The notes under the pieces: model-generated | What the model was told of the DNA's origin: nothing | What the model saw: the letters and a program-made list of their open reading frames with translations, nothing else | Databases searched by the model: none | Position numbers and translations under genes: made by a program | Shown here: piece after piece, positions 43,946 through 56,356 of the stretch | Position numbering within the stretch: the stretch's first letter is position 1 | How the letters are laid out: each line of letters opens with the position of its first letter | Assembly: GCA_958295665.1 (NCBI GenBank) | Contig: OY282559.1 | Location: 135,759,241 to 135,823,240, forward strand | DNA length: 64,000 nucleotides | Direction: 5' to 3' | DNA from: Tipula vernalis | Lineage: Eukaryota > Arthropoda > Insecta > Diptera > Tipulidae

Positions 43946-45680
43946 TTAAGTTGCCTGCCAATAAAATGTGTAAGCTATTTCCGAAACCGGCAAGTTGACG
44001 TATTTCCTGTATCTTTATTATACAAAAATATAAATTTCTCGGTCGATGAACAAAGGGTCCATTGAGGCTCCCAATATGTTAGCAGCGGAAATTCACTTCA
44101 TTTATACTGTAACATTGCAATGCAATTTGTAATATATCATGAGCGTTCCGTATTAAACACGTTGATTTCACTTAACTAGTTGCCAATAGTTGGTGCAGAT
44201 AAAGGCATCCAATGTCTGAGTTACGGAAATAAAAAAACGATAATTTAAAATCGCTATTTGACGTTGGAGCAAAAGGGGATTATTAGAACGCCACTCCCCG
44301 TTACCACGCGATATAATGCACGTAAATGTAGGAACTGTAATTTACTAAATACTAATAAAATAAATCAAAATTTTTGGTATACTATCATAAAATTTTCTTT
44401 ATCTCTATAATTACATTCGCAACGTCGAGTCTCTTTCCTCTCCTATTGATAACAGATGTTCGGGATTTTGTTTAATCGTGAAATATTGAGTCGCAATTGC
44501 AATTACAGCTGAATTGCCAGAAAACCTGCGTTTAGTATGCATTCGAAAATTTTATCGAATATATGTAAGTGCTTTCCGAATTTTCTTGGGGAAACCAAAA
44601 TGTCCAAAAGGAAGCGGCCACCAAAATGTCTGTCATTCTAAGTTGTCATAAGAAATTGTCCATAAGCAAAATATTTCAATTTTGAAAAATAGGAGATTAT
44701 GTTGTTTAGGTGTAATAACCATATTTGTTATGATCTCATGTAATATATTGAATAATATATATGGCTCAAAATGCTTAAACCGGATCACTATTCTCTCCAA
44801 AATTGAGCGCACCGGATCGGGATGACTCACGTATCCAAATTCTTGTTCAATCACAATCTTTCGAATGCCGTATTCTACTTTAGGTGTATGGGCTTATTTA
44901 ATGTTTTTTTCGCTGCATGGTTATTCAAAAGCGATTAAAAAGAGCATTTTGTCAACCAAACAAATTTTTAACATCCTAATACCACGCAACCTAACTTTAA
45001 AAATGAAGAAAAGCATGCACAATGCTCTACTACTGTTATTCATTTAATTAAGATTATTTTAGTGCTCCTCATCTACTTGGTTTTTTTTTCAGAATTTTAA
45101 AATGATGATTACAACCAAAAAACCGCTTTTCCGAACCGTTTTTGCCGATGATCAAGTAATTTTTTTGCCGCCTTCATACAGCAAGTAATTTCTTCTTTTC
45201 AAGACGCCTTAGTGAAGCCGCCATCTTTATTTTATACAAGTACCGCACGGCATCCGAAAGATTATGAATTAAGAAAAATGTTGATACCTGAAACACCCCG
45301 ATCCGCTGCTCTTAATAATGGAGGGAAGGGTGATTCGGGGAAATCAAAGGATGATCTTAGCTTTGACCTTGAGGGCAAATGTCAAGGTCATTTCAAGGTC
45401 ATGGAAACACCTATTTTTGTCATCATTTGAAAATTTCTTTACATTAGCTTAATTCGTTCGGTAGTCAAAACACAACTTGAAACATTTATGGTACAACTAT
45501 TTATTTACAAACATTTGACCTTTACCTCAAAATTTAACTCACAAGCAGAATAAAAAAAAAATTGAAACAAATGTCTATCAAAATAAAAATTATTGAGCAA
45601 AAACGAAGGAGCGAGAAAATTTAAAGACGTTATTTTTTTATTCAGCAGCAGTGATTGCCAAAATCGAACAGCGTGAGAGG
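43946..45680. other. AT-rich region without an identified gene
   Basis: No motif was recognised. A 72-codon frame at 45212-45430 (KDYELRKMLIPETPRSAALN) is less AT-biased than its surroundings and could be a coding scrap. I know no relative for it. Confidence 0.35.
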
Positions 45681-45689
45681 CAAGAGCCT

Positions 45690-45850
45690 TGAAGAATACG
45701 GTGACGTAGAAGAACTACAACTGTTGAGCGAAGCGATCTACGAATTCTTGTAGTGCTCGCTATGGTCAATTTAGATCCCCATATTTCAACTCGACAATTT
45801 CAAGTGTAATCTGGCATTTCACGGAAAACAGTAAGGAGAATTGAAAGACT
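45690..45850 (+). pseudogene. Helix-turn-helix remnant of a DDE (mariner/Tc1-type) transposase
   Basis: One frame gives VVLAMVNLDPHISTRQFQV, a stop, then SGISRKTVRRI. The pattern of helix, 'HxSTRQ', 'SGIS..TV.RI' is that of the DNA-binding helix-turn-helix of a large group of insect IS630/Tc1/mariner-like transposases. The catalytic domain is not found downstream. It is a truncated relic. Confidence 0.6.
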
Positions 45851-46265
45851 TCCGGACCGGTACGTAATTCTGTTTTGCAAAATTCTGTTTTACAAAATTC
45901 TGTTTTTTTAAAAATAGTTTTTGTCATTAAGTTATCCATCTATTGTTTACTCAGATAAAATAATTGCTGTTCGGTGTTAGGTCCATTGTTATGGAATATT
46001 ATGTACAGTGGTGTACTTAGACTTGGCATACCTAAAGAAGCAACAGCGACGGGTGTTGCGGTTTTTGTTGGCCAAATTTAAGAGCGAATCAGAAAATGGG
46101 ATCGGTTCTTATTTCCGTCCCCGCGAAGAAATACCTTACGGTCGTGCCACGGGGAATACGGTCAGAAGAAGGAGGTGGTTTCTAGTGAGTAGAAATCTTA
46201 CACTACCGGCGATATGGGGAAGGAAGATTTTCCACCTACCAGCGTATTAAAAAAAAAATAATAAA
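45851..46265. other. Unassigned stretch with a basic open frame
   Basis: A frame at 46008-46250 gives 80 mostly basic residues (VRRRRWFLVSRNLTLPAIWG). I recognise no family. It follows the transposase remnant and may be derived from it or from another element. Confidence 0.25.
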
Positions 46266-46350
46266 AACACACACGCACACACACATACTCAGACACACGA
46301 CCACACAAACACGAGTATACACACACACACACACACACGCACACGCACAC
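46266..46350. repeat. (CA)n microsatellite
   Basis: It is an interrupted CA/CG-CA run with two main tracts. There is no coding content. Confidence 0.9.
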
Positions 46351-46536
46351 AATGATATATAACCAAAAAATAAATTAGATATCTTTTTTATTTAATTAAA
46401 TTTTAATAAAATTATTGGTTTACAAATTTTAAGTAAACGTTCAAACCATCGAATGTTTGAGTTTATAGAGATAAGTTAATTGCGATTCTTTTGAGAAAAT
46501 CTTGTTTTCCCATCTTGGGACATTTTTTTATAATTT

Positions 46537-47965
46537 TTACAATTTTTTTTCTTTTCTGAATGATCGATTTTTCTTTCTAATGTAATTTCCCGATTTTATA
46601 TTTTCCACCTGCATTTTTGACATTATCATCTCCTTTGACAAATCATCTATCAATTTATAAAGCCCTGCATGGCGTTTCCCGTCTACCATATTCAAACGTC
46701 GGTGCCATGCTTCAACACTGTTTTGGGTTCTCGGGAAATATTCCGTTCCGGATTTGCTTTGGTTCACTGTGCAAAATATTGGAGAATATAATGACCGATT
46801 TGTTGTCCTCAAATAATTTTTTTCAAACCAGTTTCCAAACTTTATGGATTCTCTGTGTTGAAACATCTCTTTTAATTCTATGTAATACGGATAAACTTCC
46901 TGGAACAAAGGCTAGACTCTTTATCATCCTAATTTCTAAAGAGAACGATACGGAATTTCCATACAGTTTTTTCATCCCCTCCTTTTGGATTCTATGCCAT
47001 AAAATTTGCCCGAAGTGGAACAAGCATCCTTTTACATTTGCGTTTGGTAAAAAAAAATGTTGCCGATGAAATAATGGCTTTTTCAAAATCACACACGGTT
47101 CTTTGTGGATTTGGTTCAAATTGGAATTTTAAAAATAGTTTTTTTAATTCAAAAAAGAAATGGTCGTACAATTTTAAAGATTTTTGGCTCATTAAACAAG
47201 CAATTAATGGTATAACTTCACCTTCAATTAGGCCATGGATAGAAAATAATTGCCGCATTATGTACGGGACCACTTCAAAAGTACCATCCATTATCCAGCA
47301 TGTTGACTCTGCTAGGAGTTGTAAAAATGATCTGGTACCCATTATTATGATCTTTTCTCCGTCGACCTCAGCCTCACACAAGACAAATAATTCTCCTTCC
47401 AATTTACGTAATTATTTAGGGATGTCAATAATGGCAAGGTTTTGTTGCTCAGCAATTATGTTTTTTCTTATTCGATAGATCTTCATTTTTTGAGCTTCTT
47501 TTGTTGGTAAGACAACTCTAACATTCTCAGGATATTGAACAACAGAATTTTTTATAATTTATGATGGTTTATTTCCTGATGTTGTGGCTAAAGTTTTAAT
47601 GTGATTATTTATAGTGCAAACTTCCAGATCACTGGCCACTGGTGGATGGGTATGCTTCTCCCATTGTTCTTTCTGAATTTTGTGTATCCCATCTTCCATT
47701 ATAGTGGTAACTCTGCTTTTACAGTGCAAGGATATTATTTAGCGCAAGCCCAACTAAAAGTTCCTTTCTTGTGCTTGCTTTCAAAATAATAAAAATAACC
47801 GTTAACATTAAGTTTGTTTTGACCTTTGTTACTTTTAACGATGGTTATGTCCTTTTTGAATTTATTTTTAACTTTGTTTTTGAGTACGTGTTCAGTATAA
47901 TACATAGTTTTTAAGTTCGTAGTTACAAAACTTTTGGTGTAATTACAAAAAATGAAAAGCAACAT
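46537..47965 (-). pseudogene. Mutator-like transposase remnant with a FLYWCH-type zinc finger
   Basis: The minus strand first encodes a FLYWCH-like finger (47965-47640): KLNVNGYFYYFESKHKKGTF, then SWACAK, then CTVKAELP and HTHPP after a frameshift, giving Cys, Cys, His, His spacing. Then comes the transposase core: D in CWIMDGTFEVVP, LFSIHGLIEG, D in RTVCDFEKAII, the CxFH element GCLFHFGQILWHRIQ and E in NSVEAWHRRLN. A frameshift lies in an A run near 47050 and another near 46905. This is the FLYWCH-plus-MULE layout common in animals. It is unrelated in detail to the 13-kb element's transposase. No terminal repeats were identified. Confidence 0.8.
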
Positions 47966-49168
47966 GCTAAAATTTGGTCCTGCTTTTTCTTTGCCTCTAT
48001 AAACGGCGACGTTAACAATTTTGTTAAAAGTATCAAGCCAGGAGTAACGTTTCTTACGCCTTGTTTCTAGCTAGCCAAATATTTTTTCTGTTCTCTATAA
48101 CACCAGGTATTTTGAGCTAAAAAAGATGATAGTCTCAAATATACTCCTATTGATATCCGTAAATCTAAGTCTCTGAACCCTTACCAGCTCTGAACCCTTA
48201 CCAACTGCGCACAGTATTTCAAAAAACCGAGTTTCGTGTGTGCAAACATTGATTTTAATGGGGAAAAGTAAATGTTTAAGCTCAGCAATGGCTTGAAAAG
48301 TATTATCCGGGCTCCGCTCCGTCGAAAACAACCATTTGCCGGTGCTATACTGATTTCAAACGCAGTCATACATACATAAATAACGCTAATTTTTATTGTC
48401 GTTCAAATGAGGTTGTTACATTAGAAGACATAAAAAAACTAAAAATCGTGCTGGATAATCACAAAGCGAAGTTCCATGAGGTTACTGGTGCTTATATATA
48501 TTCCATGAAAATTTGGCAATGAAATTGGTTTTTCCAAATGGATGTAGCGTTTGCCCACAAAGAAGCAAAAACAACATAGCATCGATGATTCAGAGCGCTG
48601 TTTGGACTGTTTATGCGAAATAAACATCAGCTTTCGTGTCGGTATATGACAATGGTTGAAACGTAGATCCACTATTATACAGCTGAGTGCGACCAAAGGC
48701 CCAACTGTTATCTGGAATGGTTGTGGTTGCCTTATTTTGGGGTGCGCGCATTGTTTAATATTCATCGACTTGATCGATGGTTACGATGGCCAAATTTCAC
48801 CAATTAAGCTTCGAATTAATTTCGCACCAACCCTTTTCTTGAGATTTCGCCCCCCAGACGACAATTGCTTATAATTTGAGTAATCGCCGAAACAAAGGCC
48901 TATTTCGAGTCTATAAAAATAATTCGTTCTATACACGGCCAGCAAAGCAAAATTATAAAAGCATGGGAATATATGTATCTCACTTGGTGGAGACTAAGTT
49001 GATGAATAAAGAAAAATTTTGCCGAGAAATTGTTGATGGTTTAGTAGTTAGTTCTGTGACTTATTGTTCCAAGTATTATATTTTATTTTATTATGGTATT
49101 GTCGTTATCAATAGGTGTCACATTTCTTCGAAAGATTCAGTTAACAGTTCTAAAACCAAGTTAAAGTT
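47966..49168. other. Region between MULE and Helitron remnants, nothing identified
   Basis: Both strands have open frames up to 108 codons (for example minus 48765-48439, Cys/His containing; plus 48876-49172) but no motif I can assign. They may be further transposon scraps. No hairpin-CTRR Helitron end could be found. Confidence 0.35.
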
Positions 49169-49633
49169 TTAATTTCCCATGACATTTCCAGGTTTATGCC
49201 GCACACTGCCAGCGTCTGCCCTTGTGACTGGTTTATGGTCATTGCAAATGCAAGTTTTACTGGGAATTGAACGCGTTTGAACTGAAATGGCAAATCGGTT
49301 GAATTCAAGAGAATTCGAGGAATTAGGCGTTCTTCTCCGCTCTTTAAAAATCCTTGCCATTATCACATTGTTCATTAGCTTCGTCACAATCAGTTGGGTT
49401 TCATTTGGTAGCTATATGACAGATCCAACTTTAAGACACAAATGATGAGGCAGCACGCCAGGCAAATCTAAAGAGTTTTGGAATACCACTGGATAATTGA
49501 CGGCTTCGTCTTCGTTTTCAACGTGATCGATCGATTTGAATTTCATCAATATTTTTCGCTGCTAAAATTGTGCGTACGCTCAACTAATCGTAGTTACGAT
49601 AATTTTGACCTATGTTCGGATATAGCTACTTAC

Positions 49634-49656
49634 ATTAGTGATGAGTTCATTTTTCG
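49634..49656. repeat. 23-bp target-site duplication, left copy
   Basis: It begins attagtgatg and ends atttttcg, and is identical to 53323-53345. The first one to three bases are ambiguous with the CAAT tail of the insertion. Confidence 0.88.
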
Positions 49657-52262
49657 GTATTATAAAGTACAAACAACAACGAGGTCGAACTAAGATGGCG
49701 GTCGCTATCGAATATGTGTTTACTACAGTCGGCGCTCATTTTTAGAAAATGTGATAAAATAATAGGAAAAATATAAATATTTTTGCGTTTTAAAATAAAA
49801 AATTAGATTTACTTTTACGTTAAAGTTTTTTTTTCAAATTTTCATTAAAATCGTAGATAATAGTGTATTTAACTTAAAAATAAAACGCGAAAATATTTCT
49901 GTCGTTCTGTTTTGGTATTTTTTCTCGTCGCTTGCAAAAATATTGTGTTTGAATAATATAGAAATGAAAAATTAAATTTAATGAGTGTCGTGTACTATAG
50001 ATTAAAATAGCTGTTATATTGTTATTAAAAATAGTTTTTTAATTATAAATATTTTTGGGAAACTAAACTTGCCAATGTGGTCACAATTTCAAATGAACTT
50101 TCGTGCATTTTTGGTTTTAGCATCAAAAGTATGGACATGTATTTGTTATATGTTCCATCGACAAGTTCGCGCTGTAAGATATTTTTAATTTTATTTTTCT
50201 TGTTACATATATGCATTTAATAATAAAACTATATATAAAAACGAATTTATTAATATAAATTTAAAATTTTTGTTCTGTTTTCTTTTTTCGTAATATTAAA
50301 TAAAATTATTAACAATGACAGCAGTCTGTCAGAGGTGTTTAATAGAGGGGAAATTGCATTCATATAAATTTCGTTGTAGTAGTTTTGTATTAAACAAAAT
50401 TACATATTGAGAATACTACTTATAGCTAATTGTTTTAATTTTAAATTTTATCAATAAATTTACTTTTTCAATATCTCACGAATTTACTAATCAGAAAATA
50501 ATAAAAATAGCTATGTTAGATAACTGAAAATGGTGAACACAATTGTGATAACTTATTTTTGTTTTTAGTATCTCATTTGTTTTAGATCCAAAATTAATCA
50601 GAAAGGATTTTGTTCAATTTTGGTTACAAAGCTTAACTTTCAATTCTGAATGCCTGCTAAAATATTGAGTAGAGTACAAACTATACTTTTGGACAACACG
50701 GGCATTCCAGTACTGTTAGTTGCCAAATATTGTACCTCCAAATAGTATAATCACTGGCATATGCTATTAAGTTTTAATTTCCCAACAGTTGGTATATTAT
50801 TACGACAAAAAAATTAAAAACCAAAAATCCATTTTTTTAGGGAAACGATAGTATATTTACACATAAAAGTTGAGGAATCTATTATAGTTAAATGCAAAAC
50901 TTATACCTAACCCAAGTGGTATATGTACTATTAAGATATTTCTAAAAATTTCTTCAATTTCCAATTGGTATATCACGGTTCAATGATCGGCAGTTAGTAC
51001 AGATGAGCTAACATTAAATAGAACTATGAAATGCCGGTAAAGTTTTGGTTAATTTTTACAAATTATTTAATTAGTGATTGGTTAGAAATTTTAAGACCAA
51101 AACTTCTGTACAGTTAAATCAAATTGTTTATACCGAAACAATATAAGAAATATTAAGCAAGTGCATCCAGTTTACGTAGAATAGAGATTCATATCTATTC
51201 TCAAATATAAAATAAGAGTGAAGCGCTTTACCCATTGAAAAACGAAAGGAGGGGTCGGATTTGGTTTTTTCGATATAATTCTAAAATTATTGCTTTGTTT
51301 TCGCTAAAAACTTCTCGTTTTTGACCGAGTGTACCATACAATACTATTTTCAATTAAAAAATTTCAAAGAAATTTTAATTGGCTGAGAAAATGAAAATTT
51401 AATTTTTTTCGTCCGAAAAAAATTGTTAGAACCGAAAAAGTTAAATTTTCGTTTTCTCAGCCAATTAAAAATGTTTTTGAATTTTTTAGATTGAAAATGG
51501 TATTGTATGGTATACTCGATCAAAAACGAGAGGATTTTAGTGGAAGTAAAGCGATAATTTTGGAATTATATCGAAAAAACTGAATCCAATTTTTCTTTTC
51601 GTTTTTCAATGGGTAAAGTACTTGACTGCCAAATAATTCCAAATAAGATCGGAATTCACTTTCATTTAAAGAGACTAAAGAAAAAAGCAACGACTTAAAG
51701 TCATCAACACGCTTTTTTTCGCGCAAATCGCGGCCGTTGAATTTGAAAAACTATTTCTTCATAAAACAATTATGGTTTCTGATTATATGATTACGAAACG
51801 ATTCCGTTTCAAGGTTAAAGTGCTTATTTTAAGAAGGTTTGAATCATCTTTTAAAATATTCGAGGAATTTCAGATTACGTAAAGTGACGCTGTGATGTTC
51901 GAAATGATGTCATTTTTAAAGTTGACAACTAGTAACTAGATAAAGACCAAGATCGTGAATTCGTGAATATAATGTAATACATCTATGTATATATTTACAG
52001 CAGAATCATGGACAGAAAACATAATAAATAAAATTAAGTTTTTATTTTACACACCAACAAGATTTTTAGTATTTGAATACGATTAGCTAACTAACTACGA
52101 GTGTGGTTTAATTTTTGAATACACCGACCGGCATTTGTTTATTGCCAAGGTCAGTTATTTATTTACACTTTATCATCAAAATAGTTTCAATGAAAATTGT
52201 CTTTATTGCTCTATAGATCTGTTGCAAATTCAGCATCTAAATCTATAAATTATTGGCCTAAA

Positions 52263-52294
<32 letters not shown>

Positions 52295-53322
52295 GGTTTT
52301 AGCCTAAAAAGCCCTGATTTAGATGGGGAGAGTCCTGAGTATCCGGCTTGGATTCCAGAGAAATGATCACAAATAAAGTAGCTAGATTGTGCTGTCTTGT
52401 ATTAACTTTTATTATATATTCCACTAAAAATTTACTAACTATCGATCGCATTGCGGTCTGTAAACGGGTCGAGTCTGTCCCAACTAATACAAAAGATTCT
52501 GTTATATTAATTATTCATTTAAGAAATAAAATTTTGCTATTAGGCTGTTTATTAATTAAATTTAGTTTTCAGAATCGCCTGGGAATTGCATATTAATTTT
52601 AAAGTTTAATTTCAATTTTATTTTATTTTATTTTAATTTTATATTTATTGTTATAAGGATTAATTATAATCTTAGCTTAGTAATTTTAAATTTCTTAAAT
52701 ACTTTATCAGGTAAATTAATGAAAGGCGGACTGAGGGAAATGGCAACATTAATAATTTTTAATTAAGGTTTAGGGTAATAAATCAATAACCTATATCGGT
52801 TTTGGTTGGTATGTGAAAATGGGTGTATGATGTGTGCATGGGGATGCTAAAGATACGGTTACATAAATTATTCATTTAAGTAATAAAATTTGGTATTATG
52901 GTGTTTTATTAATTGGATTGAACTTTCAGAGTCGCCTGGGAATTATAACATTAATAATTTTTAAGTCCTGATAAAAAATTTAGGGAGTCCTGAGTTCCAG
53001 CCCCCGGATTCCAGAGAAATGATCAACTAATAAAGTAACTAATTGTGATTGTCGAATACTAACAGTAGTTTGAAACTGGCCACCGGGAAACCGGACTAAT
53101 TCTGTCATTACTAACATACCTTTCCCATCCTACCACACAAAATTTACTAACTATTGACTGTAACGGTGTTTGTAACCTGGTCGATCTCAAACATTACTAA
53201 TATCCTTCCTTATCCTTCCAAGTAAATGTAAAAATGGGTGTACGGTGGGCCCGGCGCTTTCCGGGATCTCCTGCTTAATGCTTGGCCGTACATTCGAAAT
53301 CAATCAATCAATCAATCAATCA
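49657..53322 (+). mobile_element. 3.67-kb non-coding insertion with a (CAAT)n tail, retroposon-like
   Basis: It is bounded by the 23-bp direct repeat and ends in about six CAAT units (53297-53322). A long target duplication plus a short-repeat tail suggests retroposition by a non-LTR machinery. No open frame over about 80 codons and no RT motif was seen. The 5' end begins gtattataaagtac and soon has an AAGATGGCGG start context opening a 16-codon frame. The last 1 kb contains internal duplications: 'gagtcctgagt...gattccagagaaatgatca' near 52330 and 52985, 'cagagtcgcctgggaatt' near 52570 and 52928, and 'aatttactaactatcga' near 52428 and 53146. A hairpin element (51226-51618) and a T run (52266-52294) are nested inside. 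Confidence 0.7.
51226..51618. mobile_element. Hairpin MITE-like inverted repeat, 393 bp
   Basis: Two arms of about 185 bp are near-complete reverse complements around 51420: 'ctttacccattgaaaaacga' at the left end and 'tcgtttttcaatgggtaaag' at the right end. Shared internal words include 'ttttttcgatataattc', 'accatacaatac' and 'ttaattggctgagaaa'. Almost no loop remains. There is no coding sequence. A clear target duplication was not found at its ends. Confidence 0.75.
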
Positions 53323-53345
53323 ATTAGTGATGAGTTCATTTTTCG
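53323..53345. repeat. 23-bp target-site duplication, right copy
   Basis: It is identical to 49634-49656 and directly follows the (CAAT)n tail. Confidence 0.88.
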
Positions 53346-54174
53346 TTGAAGTTGAATTGGCAAATTTCAGCTGGAATCGATACTAAACCTCTGGAAGTAT
53401 CTACCGGAATTTGTCCATTTCCGATTCCCAGCAGTTCTTTGGAGAAAACTTCTGGGGTTCTATCCTGTTCCAGGATCACTCGCATATTCATACTCAATGT
53501 AATGGTTTTCACGCATAACTACAAATACGATGACTTGAGACATGCGTTTAATTCATCCGCCGCTGTTGATTTCGGAATAACGGGAAGTATTTGTCTGAAG
53601 TTCGCTCGAGCGCTTCTAATGATCATTTGTGCAGCATCATGCATTCATCCCTGATTGCTTTGAAATGTTGCAAACAGTTTAACGGAAGCTTCAGTGCTGA
53701 ATGTGCCGTTCTTCCACCTTCCAATAGTGTCGCAGCAATTCCGATAGATGCGAGAGCTAACGCAATGCCACTTTGAGCACTCATTGCTGCTAATATCAAT
53801 GATATTAGGAACGTTTTCCCAGTTCTGGCGGGCGCATAAAGGAAAAATAGTCGACCGTTTCCATCATCGACAGCCCTCATCAGTTGATCATACGCACTCT
53901 TTTGCTGTTCATTCAACAGTGGAACATTTGTTTGTACTTGCTGTTGCAAAGTTGTCATGTAGAAGGCACGCTCACGTTCCAATTCAGTATTCAATACATC
54001 TCTAGTTAGACGATTTGGCGCTGGCAACACAGAAAAAATCACAAAATACACAACATTGGCGAATGTGGTGCGGCAGATGTGGGCAATGGACAGTGTCATT
54101 ACGGTACCCATTGTGCTTTCCTTCTCGAGAGCCATAACCCATTTGCAGCACAAAAGCATATTAATACACTTCAA

Positions 54175-54514
54175 CTATCTAAAAAGACGTACATGACACT
54201 TCAGAGAGTAGTCATTTTGAGCACGCTTAGTTTAGTCCTTAAGTTTCTGAATACACAACCAATCAACACACACACATACACACACACACACACACATAAT
54301 ATCAACCGCACAAACAATTAATACAACATATCCACCCAAACAGCGCCTATAACTATGCTCTTGTTTCATTGAAGCCGTTCATATGTAGGTAAAAATCGCA
54401 GCACAAGCTGAGAGTAAACCATTTAATGGGAAAAAATAATGACAACGATAATATTTATAATGTTGATGGTAATAATGGTGACGAAGAAGCGGGAAATTAA
54501 ATGGCTCAAGACAA
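54175..54514. other. Spacer with a (CA)n tract
   Basis: It contains a CA-rich run at about 54264-54296 and AT-rich sequence upstream of the Helitron helicase frame. No Rep domain was recognised. Confidence 0.5.
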
Positions 54515-55538
54515 ATATTGGTTGGTAACCACAACACGGGAGGAATGCGCACAAAAGTGGATACATTTTTTTCATCGATTATGGAAGAAGATTATGACAA
54601 TATAGTCATAACTGAGACATAACTGGTTCCTGCTATAAAGAATGTGAATTCTTTCCTTCATATGGTCTATTAATAGCGGTAATCGATCGATATAAATGTC
54701 AACAAATTAATATGGCATCCGGTGACCTCTTTGGTGATAGATTCATTTTTTGAAATGGGTCGAAGGCAACATAAAGAAGTGCACAATCATAATGGCTTTG
54801 AATCCATCTTATTTTTGGTATTATATTAACTCTAAAAGAAAGTCTGTTTGTTATCCTTTACCCATGATCATGTTCTAATTTCTGTTTGCGAATTATTTGC
54901 ATAATATTTAAATCCGTATATTCAGTCGATAATGTTTTATCATCACTCTCTGCGCAAGACGTGGTAATTCTTCTTTTACGGGGGAACAAATTAAAACAGC
55001 TTTAGTTGGACTTAATACTAAACTGTCTACGGGCCCTGATGGTCCCTCATTACTTAAGTGATCGTTTAGCTCATTTATTTAATTAAAACCTTAAGCAAGG
55101 TACTATTCTCCAGTGCTAGAAAATTCAGTTCAGAATTATAGAGTAATAGCTATTTTATCTGTTATCCCTAAACTGTTTGAAAAACTAGAACAAGATTGTA
55201 ATTAGTCAAATATCAAAAACTTAATTGTTCCCCAACAACACGGATTTTTTTCTGATCAACGACAACCAATCTTGCGGTATTTGTTAGTGATACGATATCC
55301 TATATAGAAAAAGGTGCCCAAGTTGACACTGTCTATACAGATTTCAGCAAGGCCTTTGACAAAGTTAATCACAAATTTTTAATCGATAAATTGATTAAAG
55401 TGAATTTTAATTTTATTCCTGTAAAATGCATATCATCTTATTTATCGCAAAGATCTTATCTGCTACGTATTGGTCAAAATTATTTTGAGAAGTATACAGT
55501 CTGATTTGGTATTCTGTTTGTTAATGATATTTCTACAT

Positions 55539-55549
55539 GTTTCAAGTTT
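55539..55549. repeat. 11-bp target-site duplication, left copy (gtttcaagttt)
   Basis: It is identical to 56346-56356. Removing one copy and the insert restores the RT frame across the YADD box (…DISTCF then KFRKCLHYADD). Confidence 0.75.
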
Positions 55550-56345
55550 TAAATCAATAAGATTTTTTCGGCTTTTTCTAGACAAAATATATTAACAATA
55601 ATGGCATTCATAACATTTTTCGATTGGTTAGTCAAACAAAAATGTCTACCAAAAAAGTAAAAATATCAATCACACCCGTACGTAGGTACCTTAACCCAAG
55701 AGTTATACAATGTGTATAAACCTGAACAAAAAAATGAGAACTTTCCTTGAGCTCATTGTGTTGGTACTTTGGTTTCGTACCGAAAAAGTTGATCTACTCA
55801 TCAGGTAGCTACGACCAAACTACAAAAATACAATTCCTAATTAACGCAGATAGTGTCAAGTTCGAACGTACTGATTTAACGAATTATATTTACTAAATAA
55901 AATTTGTATGTGTTTAATGCCCACACAATATTAAGAAGTTTAAGGCAAGTATGTATGTTTATCAAATGATTTTTTCGACTTTTTCCTTGAGTTTTTTGAT
56001 TTAGTTAATATAATTCGCTAAATCAGTACGTTCGTACTTGATACTATATTTCATAAGTAAGAATTGTATTTTTGCAGTTTGGTCGTAGCTACCTGATGAG
56101 TATACCAACTTTTTCAGTACGAAACCAAATTACCAACACAATGAGCTCTAAAGTACGGGGGTGATTGATATTTTTACTTTTTTGGTAGATATATTATAAA
56201 TCTCTATATTAGAGGCCTTTTGATTTTTTTTCTGATTAACCAATCGAAAAATGTTGTGAATGTTATTATTGTTAATATATTTTGTCTATAAAAAGCCGAA
56301 AGAATCTTATTGATTTAATACACAGACAAACTTCTCTTTTTCTTA
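55550..56345. mobile_element. Foldback MITE, 796 bp, inside the RT pseudogene
   Basis: The left arm begins taaatcaataagatt and the right arm ends in its complement at 56317 (cttattgattta), with a further 28 unpaired bases before the target duplication. Arms of roughly 330-360 bp share, in mirror order, 'cggctttttctagacaaaat', 'aacatttttcgattggtta', 'ctaccaaaaaagtaaaaata', 'gtagctac' and 'acgtactgatttaacgaatt' words. The centre (about 55910-55990) is unpaired. It has no coding capacity. Confidence 0.75.
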
Positions 56346-56356
56346 GTTTCAAGTTT
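56346..56356. repeat. 11-bp target-site duplication, right copy (gtttcaagttt)
   Basis: It is identical to 55539-55549 and adjoins the resumed RT coding sequence. Confidence 0.75.

Larger units (their letters stand above)
49169..54174 (-). pseudogene. Helitron PIF1-like helicase remnant, split by an insertion
   Basis: The N-terminal helicase part lies at 54174-53350: LNEQQKSAYDQLM, Walker A YAPARTGKTFLIS (first Gly lost), motif Ia IALALASIGIAATLLEGGR followed by TAHSALKLPLN, then LPVIPKSTAADELNACL. The C-terminal part lies at 49580-49190: FKSIDHVENEDEAVNYPVVF, NSLDLPGVLPHHLCLKVGS, DLPFQFKRVQFPVKLAFAMT and INQSQGQTLAVCGINLE. The halves join in order once the 49657-53322 insertion is ignored. 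Stops and frameshifts are frequent in both. Such helicases unwind DNA during rolling-circle transposition. The Rep (HUH) domain is not found upstream, so this is a truncated Helitron or a Helitron-derived helicase pseudogene. Confidence 0.85.

Noticed and set aside
46617..47478. Plus-strand frames of 146-150 codons
   Set aside because: They are antisense to the FLYWCH/MULE transposase remnant on the minus strand.
53346..54005. Plus-strand frames of 61-102 codons
   Set aside because: They are antisense to the Helitron helicase remnant, whose minus-strand motifs explain the open frame.
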